Shown here: positions 36,722-50,033 of the stretch, in pieces
Numbering within the stretch: position 1 is the stretch's first letter
Layout: each line of letters starts with the position of its first letter
Origin: Phallusia mammillata
Taxonomy: Eukaryota; Chordata; Ascidiacea; Phlebobranchia; Ascidiidae
Direction of reading: 5' to 3'
Length of the DNA: 64,000 nt
NCBI GenBank assembly: GCA_003260075.1
Contig: QLIY01000282.1
Span: forward strand, 30,046-94,045
The notes under the pieces: generated by a model
The model's input: the letters and a program-made list of their open reading frames with translations, nothing else
Databases searched by the model: none
Told to the model about the DNA's origin: nothing
Translations under genes and position numbers: made by a program

Positions 36722-38071
36722 ATGTACGGACAAATAGCTAGCCTGATTTTGGCGTATATTTCGACCGGCCTTTGCGCTACTACTAACTTTTGGAGCCTTT
36801 GGGCCATCAGTAGCCCGGAAAGTGCACCGGTTTTGGGAGCGGTATGGGCCTGGAGAGGAATATGGGCGGATTGTATGCAAATTTATGGCGGACAATATCA
36901 CTGCGAAGAACAGTATTCTTTACTAATGGAAGATGGTAAGAGCTGGGCGCAAATGATTCAAACTAAATTTTTTCAGAGTGATATTGTTTCCAAACTTAAA
37001 AATAATGTTAACCTTATTTAGAGCACACTGACCTTATTTTAACGAATATGTGCACCTGTAAAACGCTTTATTGGCAACATTAAATTTTTTCCATTATAGA
37101 TACAAAATTCGATTCGCGTATATTTAGAAGTATTTTCACCTTTACTATAGATCCTTTATTAACATAGTGTGCTTTTAAGAATGAATTCAAAAAAATTTGC
37201 AACTCGACCAAATTCTTATTTTTTGTTATTATTTCACAGCATACAAAGTCACGATTCAAGCCTTGATGTGTTTGGCTACAGTTTTATCAGCGTCTGCCTG
37301 TTTTCTGATGCTTGTTGGCATGGAGTGCACACTTTTGCTAGAAGGCAAACCCGAATCTAAACGCAAAATTATGTTCATCTGCGCAATTTGCTTTTTTGTA
37401 TCAGGTAAAAAAATACCAAAAAATAAAAATTAAAGTGCAAGACGGCAACCTTACCAAAGCTTCTTTATTTTTATTTTTAAATGCAGCACTGTCATTTTGT
37501 CAAGTGTTAGTTTTTTAAAATACAGTAAATCGCGGATAATCCGGACCGTTTGGACCAAAAAATGTTCGGATTAGGCGAAGATCAGGATTAATCGAATCCG
37601 ATTTCACCGAGGTTTACTGTATTTAAGTTATAACTGCGACATAAAACAACCTTTACAATTATATGAAACATGACACACCTAAATATAACGGTTAATGAAT
37701 TTGATTTGAAATTTCCTTACTTGCGTAAAACACAATTCTATGTCTAAAGCGCACTTTTTCTTGCAGGTATGTTTACCCTGGTTTCTGTGTCTTGGTATGC
37801 CGCAATGATCGTTGAAGATTTTTTCTCCTTTGAGAACCAAGACAATCTTGTACGATATGAGTTGGGACCAACCATATATCTTGGTTTCGTCTGCAGTTTT
37901 TTGTGCCTTGTCACGGCTCTATGCATTTGCTGCATGCCTGGTCCACGAGACGAACAATACGATTACCGCAAGACATCGTATACCCCTGCTTATGTCAGTT
38001 CAAAACCTGACAAAAAGTCCGACGAAAGATATAGGAAGCCGAGCAAACCTAGCGCCATGGAATATGTTTGA
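36722..38071 (+). CDS. claudin (claudin 1 of a pair)
   Basis: Three exons, 36722-36935, 37240-37404 and 37767-38071, join in phase 1 to 227 residues. The first extracellular loop carries the claudin signature: a Trp in FWSLWAISS, then W-x-G-I-W-x-D-C and a second Cys (IWADCMQIYGGQYHCEE). Four transmembrane segments are visible, at MYGQIASLILAYISTGLC, near LMCLATVLSASACFLMLVG, in MFICAICFFVSGMFTLVSVS, and in YLGFVCSFLCLVTALCICC. The C-terminus ends EYV, matching PDZ-binding claudin tails that dock on ZO scaffolds. Claudins form the paracellular barrier or pores of tight junctions. A second gene at 41534 has the same exon lengths for exons 1 and 2, showing tandem duplication. A Tigger-like MITE sits in intron 2. 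Confidence 0.92.
37523..37619. mobile_element. Tigger/pogo-like MITE in claudin 1 intron 2
   Basis: The ends cagtaaatcgcggataatcc and ggtttactg are inverted repeats flanked by TA (37521-37522 and 37620-37621). The 97-bp length, the TA target and the cagta-type end with cggataatcc fit a non-autonomous pogo/Tigger element. Confidence 0.7.
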
Positions 38072-41000
38072 TGGATATAACTGTAAACAAAGCGACATTA
38101 CTGACAAAACTTGCTCTGTTAAAAACGGCATAGCGGGATATAGCAAAATGCATACGCTAATATTTCAAAGAATCGAAAGCATTCAAAAAGTTGTTTTCGG
38201 TTTACAGTGGTAAGGTCTTTTGAGACTTGCCGTGTCTTAACCCACGCGATATAATTTGACACATAAAGTTTCAAACAAGCCAAACCTAAATGCACTTTTA
38301 TTTACGAACAATTTCCCAACAGAAATCGTCTCTATTTCTGTTGCTATTGATTTACCATTTGCTAAAGGCACGAAATCAAAAGGTTTCAGAAATTTAAAAT
38401 TAAAGTCATGTTCGTAACCGCAAACGCTTGTAAATGCATTTAATATTTTGAAACACATGTTTAAACGCGTTCGAATGACGCGATGTGGTGTATACGGTCT
38501 TGTAGTCAACGCTGCCTTGGATCTACCGTGCTTGCTCGACAACAAACTGATTAATGTTTTCTGTTCAAGGCAAATACGTCAAGGGTTAACGACATAACCG
38601 AATGCTAAATTTAAAACGCCAGTAACTTGTTCCCGCGCGATTTATAATTTTGTATAACGCCACCAACGGCACCGCCCGATATATGGTTTCTGTTGATCGT
38701 TGCTTTAGCCTCGTCTAGATCAACCTATGCTAAATAAAATCTTTGACGTTTTTTCGCACAGTATTACACCAATATTTTTTGCCTTATTATACATCGTCTA
38801 ATTTTTATCAAACAACAGTCAGTTTGTTGTTGCAAAGTCGTTTTGAGTCACCAGATTGTTTACATTAAGTTTTCTTGCCTTGTTTTTAGTCGGAAACATG
38901 TCTCGAGTTTCCGGAAAGTGTTAGTTTCAACAACTTTTGATTCGTGTTTTCAAGGGCACAGAATTCCTCGCAGTGTACCAAAATCGATATTTCTGTTGTT
39001 ATATAGTGACTACTGTACCGACTACCGATGTCGAATTCAATTTGTTTCAATCTGACCTGATGCCTTAAATGATTCAATCTGACCTGATGCCTTAAATGAT
39101 TTTTTTCTTTTGTTTTGTTTTTTATTGTTTGCTTGTATTCGTCTTGTGTTTTGCTGATTTAAATTTGCCGTTTAGTTTCTTTTTTAATTTAATGCGCCAT
39201 TTTGATGCGTTTGTCTAACTGTTTTACGAAAGAAAAGTTTTACATTTTGTTACTAAAATCAACACAGAAAATAAAAGTCTATTGCAACCCAACTTCAATC
39301 TTTGGGTAAGGGACCTTGTTTTAATGTGAAAATTACTTCTTTCGAATGTCGTGTTCGTGCGACACTTAGCGGTAAAATACGGCGTTGACTACAAATTGTT
39401 ATCACGTTATTAACGTAATTTTATTATAGAACCAAACAAGCTTTCAACAATCACCCTAGCGCAGTTTAATCGTAAACTATATGATTCCAACATATTGGAG
39501 GTACAACCCTAACCTAATGGAGTTTGAACATTTTGTTCTTGTTTTAATGAACTTTGAATGACCTTGCGTACGTTTGGCGTGCCCTATTGTTTAAATGCTC
39601 GTTTTTAGAGGTTGATTGCCCCGATAGGTAACCGGGACTCCAATCAAACTACTAAATGGGTTTCTTTGTTTGTCAACCTTTGTCGGGATACAAATATTAT
39701 CATCCGTTGTCCTGACAACGCCGAAGAAATGCAATAAACTACCTTAAAAGCAATAAACCACCATAAAAGAGTGCAATTCGGTTAGTCCGCCTAAATCGAT
39801 TCCGGTAATCACACGGACACCATGCAGTACTAGGCACGCACGAGGCGTATAATGTGCTCATTAAATTAACGACGCCAAACAAGGTGAGCAAATTGAAGGC
39901 GAACTTGAAAGTTTTCCAATCCGTTCAAACTGTTACAGAGTTATAGCAACTGTAAAACAACTTAATTGGAAAGAGATAGACAATAAATTCTGGAAACTTA
40001 GCACACATTCGCATGTTTCAATATCATTGGACTAATCGCCGGTTTCAGACAAGTGATAAACAACTGATTTATGTACCTTACTGTTTAGCCATAGGTTCAG
40101 TCTCGTCTGAACTTTTTCGTTCCATAAAAAAAACATTCTTAAATATTTTCAAACTATATGTCTCAATATAACTAATAAAAAATAGGTCTGCGCTAAGCTA
40201 CTGCAAATAAAACCTTTTGCCTCGCTTTGTTGGTATACAGCCCTGCCGGTTAACGTAGCTGCGTACGTGTTACTTTAATTTGACAGCAAACTGATTATTG
40301 CGGCGCAGGACGTTTTTGCATTTTGTCGTTAAGATTCATGGAAAAAAGTTGCGCTCACCCAATATAGGATGTCGTCGCTTCACATTGATATCAACATCCG
40401 TGTATTGTGTTCCGTCCCATTTACAATGTTTGTGTACCAACATGCGAGCGGAATAAACAAACGAACATATGTTGCCATCGACATAATAGTATTTTTCTGA
40501 ATGAATTAACGTTACATTGTACTAAGGCCAACATCGCCCGTATATCAATTGCGCCTTGATCTCTTATGTTAAGTTTGAGTTTATTGGCTTAATAAAAAAC
40601 AATATAATTGACTGAATTGCACTAAAATATTTGCTAACACGGAAATAGCTGCGCAAAGTTAGAGTGTTATATGGCGCAAAAAACGTTGCTCTTAACTTCA
40701 CGATAAAAAACAATTCTACCGGCCTAATTGAATAGAATAAAATTCAATTGCTGTTTGAGCATGGAATAAAACAAAAGCATAACATAATTGGGTTAAATAT
40801 TTGAAATATATATAACTACGTATGAGTTTGTAAATGCCAACACCTTGCTTGTTTTAAGTTACATAATGTTAAAGTTTGACTGACTGTTTACTTGTGAATT
40901 TGTTAATTCAAATTTGTCCCCCCACCCCCCCAAAAAATAGAGAAACATTAGTATCAATGTACGTCATTGTTCCATAATAAAACGATTGATGATGAGTTCA

Positions 41001-41533
41001 AGTAGGCTTAAAGCAATTCCAGATCTTTTAACGCAATTGGTAGTTACTTTTTCGCCATTATCGCACTTGCAATCACTTTCGTACAGGTTTTTTTAACCAT
41101 CCAGCGCTTTGTTCGATATATACTTTTTGATTCGCATTGAAATCTATCGTTCTACAAAATCGATAAACGGTTTGTGCTAATGGCGATTTGATCCTACTAA
41201 TGTGCAATGCTAGGTGCTGCCGAAACCATTGAGATCCAATTCTCAATTCAAGCCGTCGCACAGATTCAGACTAAGTAGGTAAAATGTCAACTACGGACGG
41301 GAAGACTAGTAGCCTAGTCAAAACCATGTCGTTTATTTAACAACACCACAACAAGTTAGTGAGCAACAACGACAGCTCGGTCAACGGCCGGCTGGAGACA
41401 CAGTGGAAAAAAGGGCCCAGCTTGTGGCTGATAAAAGAGAGAGTCGTCCTTGGAAAGAAGTTTCTGGAAGTGTTGAGACTCGCGTCAACGACAAGGTTCA
41501 TTTTGAGTTGCTTCGATTTTCGTCTTCGAAACA
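38072..41533. other. non-coding stretch between the two claudins
   Basis: No exon was recognised in about 3.5 kb. A short interrupted C tract at 40918-40931 (with an internal A) has no duplicated flank and is ordinary sequence. Confidence 0.55.
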
Positions 41534-44500
41534 ATGTACGTGCAAATTACTTGTCTGGTGTTGGGATATGTGTCCACTGCATTATGTACGACCACCACGT
41601 TTTGGAGTGTTTGGGCTATTAGTGGACCAGAAAGTGCCTCGGTTTTAGGCCCGATTTGGGCATGGAAGGGACTATGGGCAGATTGTATGCAAATTGAAAC
41701 TGGACAGTATTACTGCGAGGAGCAGGGGTCCATGTTTCTTGCTGACGGTGAGATTTTTGTTTATTTTTTGTTGATGCTATTTTGTTTTTAAAAAAACTTT
41801 ATTTTCATTTTATCTCGTTATTATCTCTTTTTTTGCATAATATATACTTTTGCGCATCCAGTGTCCAGAAAACAACTTCCTCTTTAACTGTACTGAAAGA
41901 TTTAAATTTACTGTATAAGTTTCAGTGTTTTACCGCAGCTATAATTTTTATAATCTTTGTTGCTTGTGACACACTTACAAACTTTTTTTGCGGCGAATTT
42001 ACAAAGCAAAAAAAAAGATATTCCAAAAAAGGATTCGCAAATGTGATGAGACTAATTTTGATAACAATTAAGATCACGATACTGTTCTAACGTTAACATG
42101 CACACCGACGTATCGTTATATAACCCTAATACCTAAGATGACACATTTGCTCTAAAAAAAACTAACTTTGCGGCATGCTTTAAAATCTCCCAGTGTTTCC
42201 CGGTCATATAAACTTAATAAGAGTTAAATTAGTTGATTTACATTCGAAATAACTCAAGTAGAGCGGTTCTGAATATTTGATAAGTGAAGGCAGATACGGC
42301 GGTCACCATCCTATCAGTGAACATAAGGCTGATTCCTGTAGTCTGATATGACATTTGCACTTAGATTTTTTACATCTACATTTTCTTAATTTCATGAGTT
42401 TAATTGTATACTGCAAACACTATTTCTCTGAGAATGGAAAATATTAAAAGAAAAAAATACAAGTTACAGAATCTGTGAATGATTTAACACGGAAAGTATA
42501 CTTTTCGCTTAACTGGCATCTTTAGTTCCAATAAAACCACAGTAAAAATAAAAAAGTAATATATATATAACTTATATATATTCCAATAAAACCACAGTAA
42601 GAAAAGATATGAAAATAGTTAATTATGTTCGGTCGGTGCACGTGCAAACGAAATACGGCGGTGTCATGTCTATTTACTATAACGCAATGGGGTGTGATAT
42701 TAGATCGATCATGCGGGAACACTAATCCCCGATATAAAGCAAACGCCGAAGCGGGAACGTGACATAGGATTGCTCGCGTTCGACGGAATAGATTGATCTC
42801 AATTAATGCCAGGAACAGGCCAAGACAACACAAATGAACCACGCATGCGCACGCCACCTCATTGCATTGATTATTTTTCTTACAACTTTTAATTGAAGGC
42901 CGGCGTGTTTTTTTCCTACCAGGCGCCTTGTAAAAGCTATTAGTTCTAGACGGCAACCGTGTAATAAGTCAGGAAGCTTTATGTGTGTTTTAACCAAGAG
43001 GCCGGAAATGAAAAGACCTATCCCCGTGAGATGGAAATTTGCGACTTTAGCCTCTCCAAGACATTACCTCATACAAACCAGCTAAAGAAATAGTTTTCGT
43101 TTAATTTGTAAAAACCCAATCCGCCATGAGTTCTATGCGTAATCTGAAAAAAAAAACATTGCAAACAAAAATTGCTATTTACATATTTCACCTTTGGGAT
43201 TTGAAAGGTGACTGTTTAGGTCATGGATAAAAGCTTGGGAACCTCTGAAGTAGATCGATATTCAATATACAACAAAGCTTGATAAAACATGAATTTAGGT
43301 TTGGATTGCACGCAGAAACATAGTTTATTAAAGGTTGTTGTGGTATTTCTTTTGAAGATCCACGTAGGGAGAATAAGTCAGTCGAACGCTAATGTTTGCA
43401 AATCAATGATATGTGTCCTGTTTCTTCCAGGTTATTTGATCGCCATTCGCGCCTTTATGTGCTTTGCGATGTGTCTATCTGGCCTTGCGTGCTTCTTGCT
43501 GCTGTTGGGAATGGAATGTACACGATTGCTGAAGGACGACCCTCAATCAAAGCGAAAGATCATGTTCATCTGTGCAATCTTCCATTGCATCGCAGGTTCT
43601 TAAATACGCATTGTATGTTTCCATGAAGTGTGTCAGTTGTTCTCTGGGGAGCAGTGGCTATTAACACAAACGCCTGCAATTAACAACATCCAGACGATTG
43701 GTGTAACGCCGTAACGCAAACCCCCCCCCCCGAAAGATCATGTTCATCTGTGCAATCTTCCATTGCATCGCAGGTTCTTTAATACGCCTTGTATGTTTCC
43801 ATGAAGTGTGTCAGTTGTTCTCTGGGGAGCAGTAGCTATTAACACAAACGCCTGCAATTAACAACATCCAGACGATTGGCGTAACGCCGTAACGCAAAAC
43901 CAAAGTTGGACTGGGACACCAAAACACAGTAATTTGTTTTGTCCCAGAACAGATAATTAAGCATATGTTAGCGGGTTAGAAGAATTGTGTTACTAACGTT
44001 GACGTTAAATGTTGTTTCAAAAATGCAAAACATATTTAGAAACTTTGGTTTGCACAGTACATTGCGCTGACAAGAGGCGTCATTCCGAGTTAAACCAATA
44101 AAATATCAAAGCTTATCTGTTTGGCAAGGAATCGAGTAAAAAAACTAACTAAACGGGCGGTCAAATAACTGTTAATGTAAAAGACATCGCAACCATTTAT
44201 TTTTTTCCGAATTTTCCAAAGCTAAGAACACATGATAAAGATAAAGGCGTAGGTCAACGTGAACGCCAGAAACAGAAGGGCCAACTAACTAAACCGGCAT
44301 CAGTTTTAACGTTGAACTGTTTTGTTCGCAGGGATCTTAATTTTGGCATCAGTGGCTTGGTACTCAGCCATGATCGTCGAGGACTTTTTTTCCTTCGAAA
44401 CGCAAGACAACATGATCAAATACGAGCTTGGACCCACATTATATCTCGGTTATATCAGTTGTTTCTTCTCGCTTTCTACTGGGATTGTGACGTTTTGTAT

Positions 44501-44660
44501 GCCTGGGTCCAAACCGGAACAATACACGAACGCGACTAAATCGACAATGGTTGGATATTCTGCCAACACCGCGAACAGGGCGCCCGCACGGAGCGAAGTG
44601 AGGTCAAGCGAGTACGTAAAGCCAGTTGGAAACGGGACCAGCTTCATGGAATATGTGTGA
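41534..44660 (+). CDS. claudin (claudin 2 of a pair)
   Basis: Three exons, 41534-41747, 43431-43595 and 44332-44660, join in phase 1 to 235 residues. The claudin signature is present (FWSVWAISGPES then LWADCMQIETGQYYCEEQ), with four membrane segments and the C-terminal MEYV, a PDZ-type end. Exon 1 (214 nt) and exon 2 (165 nt) equal those of the neighbour exactly, and the proteins are closely similar, so this is a tandem paralogue. Introns are larger (1.7 and 0.7 kb). A copy of exon 2's end with its donor follows join 22; it lacks an acceptor and is probably an assembly duplicate. An AATAAA at 44675-44680 lies only about 15 nt after the stop and may be the poly(A) signal. Confidence 0.92.
43721..43731. 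other. poly-C join 22 (11 C) in claudin 2 intron 2
   Basis: Copies at about 43551-43720 and 43731-43898 repeat the last about 45 nt of exon 2 with its donor and the start of intron 2. The right copy reads cgaaagatcatg directly after the run. Confidence 0.75.
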
Positions 44661-45082
44661 TAGAGATTTGTGCGAATAAACTCTCGAGCATTAAGTTTCA
44701 TAATGAATAATTAATAACGCGCGGATCGATATATCGTTGGAGCCGAGCGTAACTGCGTTGGCTTGTTAACACTGATTCCGTCGTCGTCGCCCCCTCTCTC
44801 TTCGTGTATATACTACACTAACATAGTAATATATGTACACTCACAACATCGGGAACAGTGTATTTCTTCAGCCTTCTGCTCGACATTAGTTTCAACTCAC
44901 TTCCCTATTAACATTTGTAGGATATATGTAGCATAGCAATATATGTACACACACAATTTGGAAAACAGCGTATTTCTTCCGTTTTCGACTCTACATTAGT
45001 TATTCGTTCAAACTTATTTCCCTATTAATAGCCCTGAGAAGAATCGGTTAAAATCGTTTTGAACACGTTTGTGTGAACAACA

Positions 45083-45092
45083 CCCCCCCCCC
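45083..45092. other. poly-C join 23 (10 C)
   Basis: Copies at about 45007-45082 and 45093-45165. The flanking text ttcaaacttatttccc is repeated. Confidence 0.75.
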
Positions 45093-46738
45093 TTCAAACT
45101 TATTTCCCTATTAATAGCCCTGAGAAGAATCGGTTAAAATTTGTGAACACGTTTGTGTGAACAACTTTAACTACTCCGTTTATCACCACAGTAAAGTTAG
45201 GATGCAAAAAGGAGTTGGGTCAATAGAACGAAATAAAATTAGAATGTTTAAGTCCGACCATTTTTGGATGCGCTTATATTATTGCGAAATACCCTTGTAG
45301 TGCACCTAATGACTACCAGTCGTTTACTTCCTTGTGTATTAGTCGTGACAGAACGATCTGGTGATTCATTTGCCATAAATACCCAACCGTGTTGCAATCC
45401 ATGTTTGGAAATTTGTTCCCGCTGTCCTACTGACGTTTGTGTTTTGTTCACATGACAAGTAACCGCTGTATTTTGTTGCAAGGTCTTCCGCCGAATGTAA
45501 CTGTAAATGTCATGTCTTTGCCGACGCAACTTTTCTCTTGTCTATCATGTGATCATGCGCAAATGAATATTAGTCCTTCGCAAAGTTCAATACATTGCTT
45601 GACATCGCTTAGCTATTTGCGTGTTTTTATGTCATTAGAGAGTTGACACAACGAATGAACGAACCCTGTTATAACGAGCAGTTGCCGCAAATAGGCAATA
45701 AACATACATAATGCACGCTAAACATAGGTAGTAGGCCTTCGATGTTGTCATAAAACGTACTTACAATAAACCACAGGAACAATTTACAACCGTGCTTAGC
45801 CTGCTACTGTCTTTGGTTATAAGATATCTCCTAGGACTTGGTCCTTGTTTTATTTAGTTCAATTTAGAGTTGTAGGGTGGGCCATAATTGTGGTCAGGCC
45901 CGTACAAGCCAGTTTTATTTAAATTTTAATCCTGAAAAAGAATGCTTTCATTGGCATGTTAGCCTTGGTCTTTAAGTATTAAAATCAAATTATTTACATT
46001 TGTGGCATACACGCAAATACTTTCCATAAAAAGTCGTTTGATTTATTTTGGTGGAATTTATTATCTCTTCTCAGTTCTTTATTTTTAGCTCCAGATCGAT
46101 GGCATCACTGCTATGGCACGCTGAGTGTGATTTAAGTACTGCTCTAAGTTAGTACTAAAATAACCATGTTTTAATGAAGCATGTTATTCATTTTGCATTT
46201 TCATGCTTTCAAATGCGGTTTTATCATAAGCATGCGCCAAACCAACAGAATTAGTCACTTCAAAAAAAGCTTTTCATAATTTTCATACGAGAGTGAGTGA
46301 TCAACTGCATTAAATACATGATTTGGAATAGGTGTGTAACGAGAAACTAAATTATCTAAATTTCATCATGTTTTTTACCCAACTTGTAAGGTTTGGATAA
46401 TGGATAACGATCAGCTCTTCGAAGGAGTTTTTTAATCAATAATCAAACCTCCTTCTCGCCCGAAATCACTTTTTATTTACACCTCATTAATGAAGTGACA
46501 TAATATTCTTCTGCAGTGAACTGGTGTTAAACAGAAATTTTGTTTTTGATTCAAATTTCTATCTGGTTTGTCGCATAGCGATTAAACTTATAGAAGCACT
46601 GTCTTAAATCATTTTCATGAATAAACCAACTGACTTTAAAAAATAACAGTTAATACAAAACATACTTAAATGAATGGTATTTTTTACTAAACTAGTACCG
46701 TTGTGCAACTAAGATGAACATAAATTCATAAGTGGTAT

Positions 46739-46800
46739 CAGCCCTGTAGCGTCTATGCAGGCTGATGTGGCATGGCGCCTTCAATGGGTCTGGCGTACTG
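46739..46800. repeat. dispersed repeat fragment shared with 8.2 kb
   Basis: Short blocks gtagcgtctatgcagg and gccttcaatgggtctggcgta match gagcgtctatgcatgcc and cttcaatagtcctggcgta at about 8200-8250. The order is the same, but the copy here has an extra stretch between them. The class is unknown. Confidence 0.4.
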
Positions 46801-47003
46801 TGACGACTTTTGTGCAACATCATAAATAACACATGGACAAGTTTTTGCGGTATTGACAAAGTTAGTCTGTCATATACATTTTTATAGTTTTTTTACGTTT
46901 TGTTTCAGTTTTTAGTTTATTACTATCAGCTGCAACAAAACCACAAAACTTTTCGGCAAATACAATACATGCACGTATAAATTGCAAAACTTTTGGTCAG
47001 TTA

Positions 47004-47819
47004 TCAGCACTTTAGGGCGTAATACAGGGATATAAGAGTCGATGCAGTCAACAAATAACGGTGTAAATATGCGACGGAAGCCGAACCACATCCCGGACCT
47101 AAACAGGGAGCTTGTGCACCAGCTTTCCCCTCAGGTGGTGAATTGGTGTTGGTTGTGATACCGGATGACCAATCGCAAAGGTTGTTTTTGCACACCGTTC
47201 CTTGCGGACATTTAGAGCAACTTGTACCCGCTTCGTAAGGAATCGGGGGTCTATAGTTGCCAGTTGGACCGTATTGACACACCATAAACATGCCGAAGAG
47301 ACCATTCTCCCAGTTGCACGTTGTTAGCCCGCATCCAACCGCGTATGTTCTATTCCAAACAACTTGTGTATAATGACCACAGACCTTGTCGGTCATACAA
47401 CTGCCTGTAGAATGATGAAAGTATTTTACTTCATCAACCCACTGCTTGATGGCTTCGGGAAGATACTGTGAAATAGGTATTTCAGCGTGGTACATCGCCG
47501 CCATATTTTCACCTACTTTGCTGAAATTGGGTGTCTGACGATTTTTGCTGTGTTTCAGTTTACAGTTTCGTGAATGCATCAAAGCTGATTGAGCCAAGCC
47601 CTCGTCCCATCTCATTTTGAGCATCATTTTTGATCTAGGGCTTACCGCACTACGATGCTGATTGTGAATGTCCACGGCGAGTTGCTTGTCCTCCGCGGTA
47701 AACTCGTTTCGAAACTTGATGCCTCTTTTTTGTCTTAACTTGGCAACGTCCGAACACGTGCCACTCGCCACTAACGTTGAAATCAATAGACATAATATCA
47801 AATTTGTAAAAAGCTTCAT
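47004..47819 (-). CDS. CAP-domain (GLIPR1/CRISP-like) secreted protein, CAP1
   Basis: This single-exon minus-strand gene encodes 271 residues from the ATG at 47819. An upstream in-frame TTG is not a start. In order: signal peptide (MKLFTNLILCLLISTLVASG), a dibasic RQKR at residues 29-32 that fits furin processing, CAP domain (His52, Glu104 in VGENM, His139 in CGHYTQVVW), and a Cys-rich hinge (CSKCPQGTVCKNNLC). The C-terminal hydrophobic stretch (YLLTASTLISLYYAL) may be a GPI-anchor signal. CAP proteins are secreted and often bind sterols or lipids; the substrate here is unknown. It shares order, length and the RQKR site with three neighbours, so this is a tandem gene family. Confidence 0.9.
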   Translation of the reverse strand: MKLFTNLILCLLISTLVASGTCSDVAKLRQKRGIKFRNEFTAEDKQLAVDIHNQHRSAVSPRSKMMLKMRWDEGLAQSALMHSRNCKLKHSKNRQTPNFSKVGENMAAMYHAEIPISQYLPEAIKQWVDEVKYFHHSTGSCMTDKVCGHYTQVVWNRTYAVGCGLTTCNWENGLFGMFMVCQYGPTGNYRPPIPYEAGTSCSKCPQGTVCKNNLCDWSSGITTNTNSPPEGKAGAQAPCLGPGCGSASVAYLHRYLLTASTLISLYYALKC

Positions 47820-48532
47820 TATTACCAACTTAAAGATTTTTTTAAACGCTATATTTCTTTAAACAAGTCAAAAACACTAAAGTTGTAAACAAGCAAAGTT
47901 TATTTCAAAATGTGTCTAAACTAAAACATACATAGGCTACCTGATTTTTATTCTAAATCTAGCCTACGTAATTTGTTATACCACTAATTTTCAACGTTTT
48001 TCAACAATTCTGCCTATTTTGCAAATGTTGTTTAAAAACTAACGTTTTGCGTTTCAGTTTTACCTCGACTAATCGCTCCCTAAAATTTATTTACTGAAGC
48101 ACTGCTAAATACCGACTGCAAAGCGTTATTTAACTTTTTACAGTGTGGTATTTCCTGTACTTTCCGCCGCGTCTGTTAAAAACGTGCACGTTAACAGTTA
48201 TAACTTAATACGGTGTGGCCCGTGTTTAGTTGTTGCTCTCCTGGCGCGACCCCTGCTTAACACAACCAGTAGGTATCATTTCCGGCGTGACGTAGGCATG
48301 TTGTGCCGCCAACAATTACGCTATGTGTAGACGTCTAACTCTTATAATTCATGCAGATGGTCCAGGTCACACATATTTCGGACTACAGTGGAGTTACATG
48401 TAAGTCGAGTCCTTTTGCGACACAAACGTGCTATGATAACTCCCACGTACCGCTCAAATACATTGCCAGATAGGTCCATGTGAACATACGCTTGTGACCT
48501 GGTATGTTGTCTGTAAACCAGTGGCTCTTACC

Positions 48533-48920
48533 CAGGGTTGCCATACCGTCCTTACTTCTAAGATTTGTCCTTATTTTGAAGGGCTATGTCTTAGAAAAGT
48601 TCATTGTCCTTATTTCTAAGAAATGTCCTTATTTTTGACTTTAGTCCTTATTTTGTCTTATTTTCAACAATTACTATAGTCAAATCCCTGCTACAAGTAT
48701 ATATAGAAGTGAACCTAGACCCAGACTGTTGTGGGATGCACGAAGTATTTTCTACCAACAACGAGTTGCTGGAACAGATTGTTTCTGGCCAAAATATTGC
48801 AAATATTATGTCATGGCTCGTATAAATGCAAAAATTTGTTCAAAAACGTTTATTAGTTTCGCATGGAAAATTAATTTTTCGGTTGTCCTTATTTTTGGTT
48901 TCAAGTCGATGGCAACCCTG
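48533..48920. mobile_element. hAT-type MITE, CAGGGTTGCCAT family
   Basis: The ends cagggttgccataccgtcc and atggcaaccctg are inverted repeats. A perfect 8-bp target duplication CTCTTACC flanks it at 48525-48532 and 48921-48928. The interior has repeated gtccttatttt(t) motifs. The 388-bp element has no transposase. Confidence 0.85.
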
Positions 48921-49607
48921 CTCTTACCACTTACGAATGCACACTCAAATTAACCCTCAAGTATGTTACTTATTTTTTTGTGTTAAAAACTTATTATTAC
49001 GTTGTTTTTTACCAACCGGTGTGGATATTAATACGTCAGGCAAACACAACAATTTTCCTGTGACGCAATAGCCGACATAACAATTAGTGTTCTATTGGGT
49101 GACGTCAACTGCATGCTTGGTACGTATCCTGTAATCAGTTTATAAGTGTTTTCATTTAGCAGCTAGTGAGTTATAAATTGCTGATTTAACTAAGAAAACT
49201 TGAACTGCCTCCTATTACTTTGTGCTGGTAAGTTTAGCTTTATCCCTTGATGTGTGGTTTAATTTTAATCCTAAGAATATTTGCTTCTTATGCAGGGCTT
49301 GTTCGGCTTTATAAAGACAAATTTAGACTCAAGCTCCTGTGGCCAAACAGTTAGTATGTTTGTTTATTGTGCGTTTAAGTGAGTCATGATCTGTGTTTTC
49401 GTTTTTTTCTAAACCCACCTGTATTACGCACTTTTTGTGACGAATGGTGACGTCATAACCAGAGCGATAGAATATCTGGTATGCTGTTGTTTGTGTGAAG
49501 TTGAAGCATCTGCGGTTGATTTTACATGTTGCAGCATTTTCTGGTTGTAATTTACGAAACCTGCTTTTCCCTAGCTTAATTTTAAGTAGTTAGATGAAAG
49601 CATTTTT

Positions 49608-49617
49608 CCCCCCCCCC
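49608..49617. other. poly-C join 24 (10 C)
   Basis: Copies at about 49499-49607 and 49618-49726. Confidence 0.75.
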
Positions 49618-50033
49618 TTGAAGCATCTGCGGTTGATTTTACATGTTGCAGCATTTTCTGGTTGTGATTTACGAAACCTGCTTTTCCCTAGCTTAATTTT
49701 AAGTAGTTAGATTAAAGCATTTTTTCGACATAGGCGGATTCATAGCTATGTAAATTCACTTCTACTAATTGTTATTTCGCTTTATGTGCTTACGCATAAA
49801 ACTTATTGCAGAGCTGCATTAGTTTTGTGAAGTTCAGTCAAATTATGAAAGATGATGTATAAACTTGAAGGTTTCATGTCGTTCTCTATCCCCATCTGGT
49901 GGTAACTTTATCCTCGTTTTGGGAAATTCACGACCTGCTATTGCCGACAAAAAGTCAAAAGTAAAACAATCATTTTGCAAAAAATCAAGTTTCTGTCAAG
50001 TTAAATAAACAAACAAGTTTTGTAAAAGGAAAT

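Larger units (their letters stand above)
44661..47003. other. non-coding stretch, claudin 2 to the CAP cluster
   Basis: No exon was recognised. It contains one poly-C join (45083-45092) and, at about 46739-46800, a dispersed-repeat fragment shared with about 8201-8250. Confidence 0.55.
47820..50033. other. non-coding stretch between CAP1 and CAP2
   Basis: No exon was recognised. It holds a perfect-TSD hAT MITE (48533-48920) and a poly-C join (49608-49617). Confidence 0.55.

Noticed and set aside
40918-40931. Another C-run join
   Set aside because: The run is interrupted by A and no duplicated flank is present.
48533-48920. Coding frame 48604-48825 in the MITE
   Set aside because: It lies inside a non-autonomous element with repeated gtccttattt motifs and lacks any domain.
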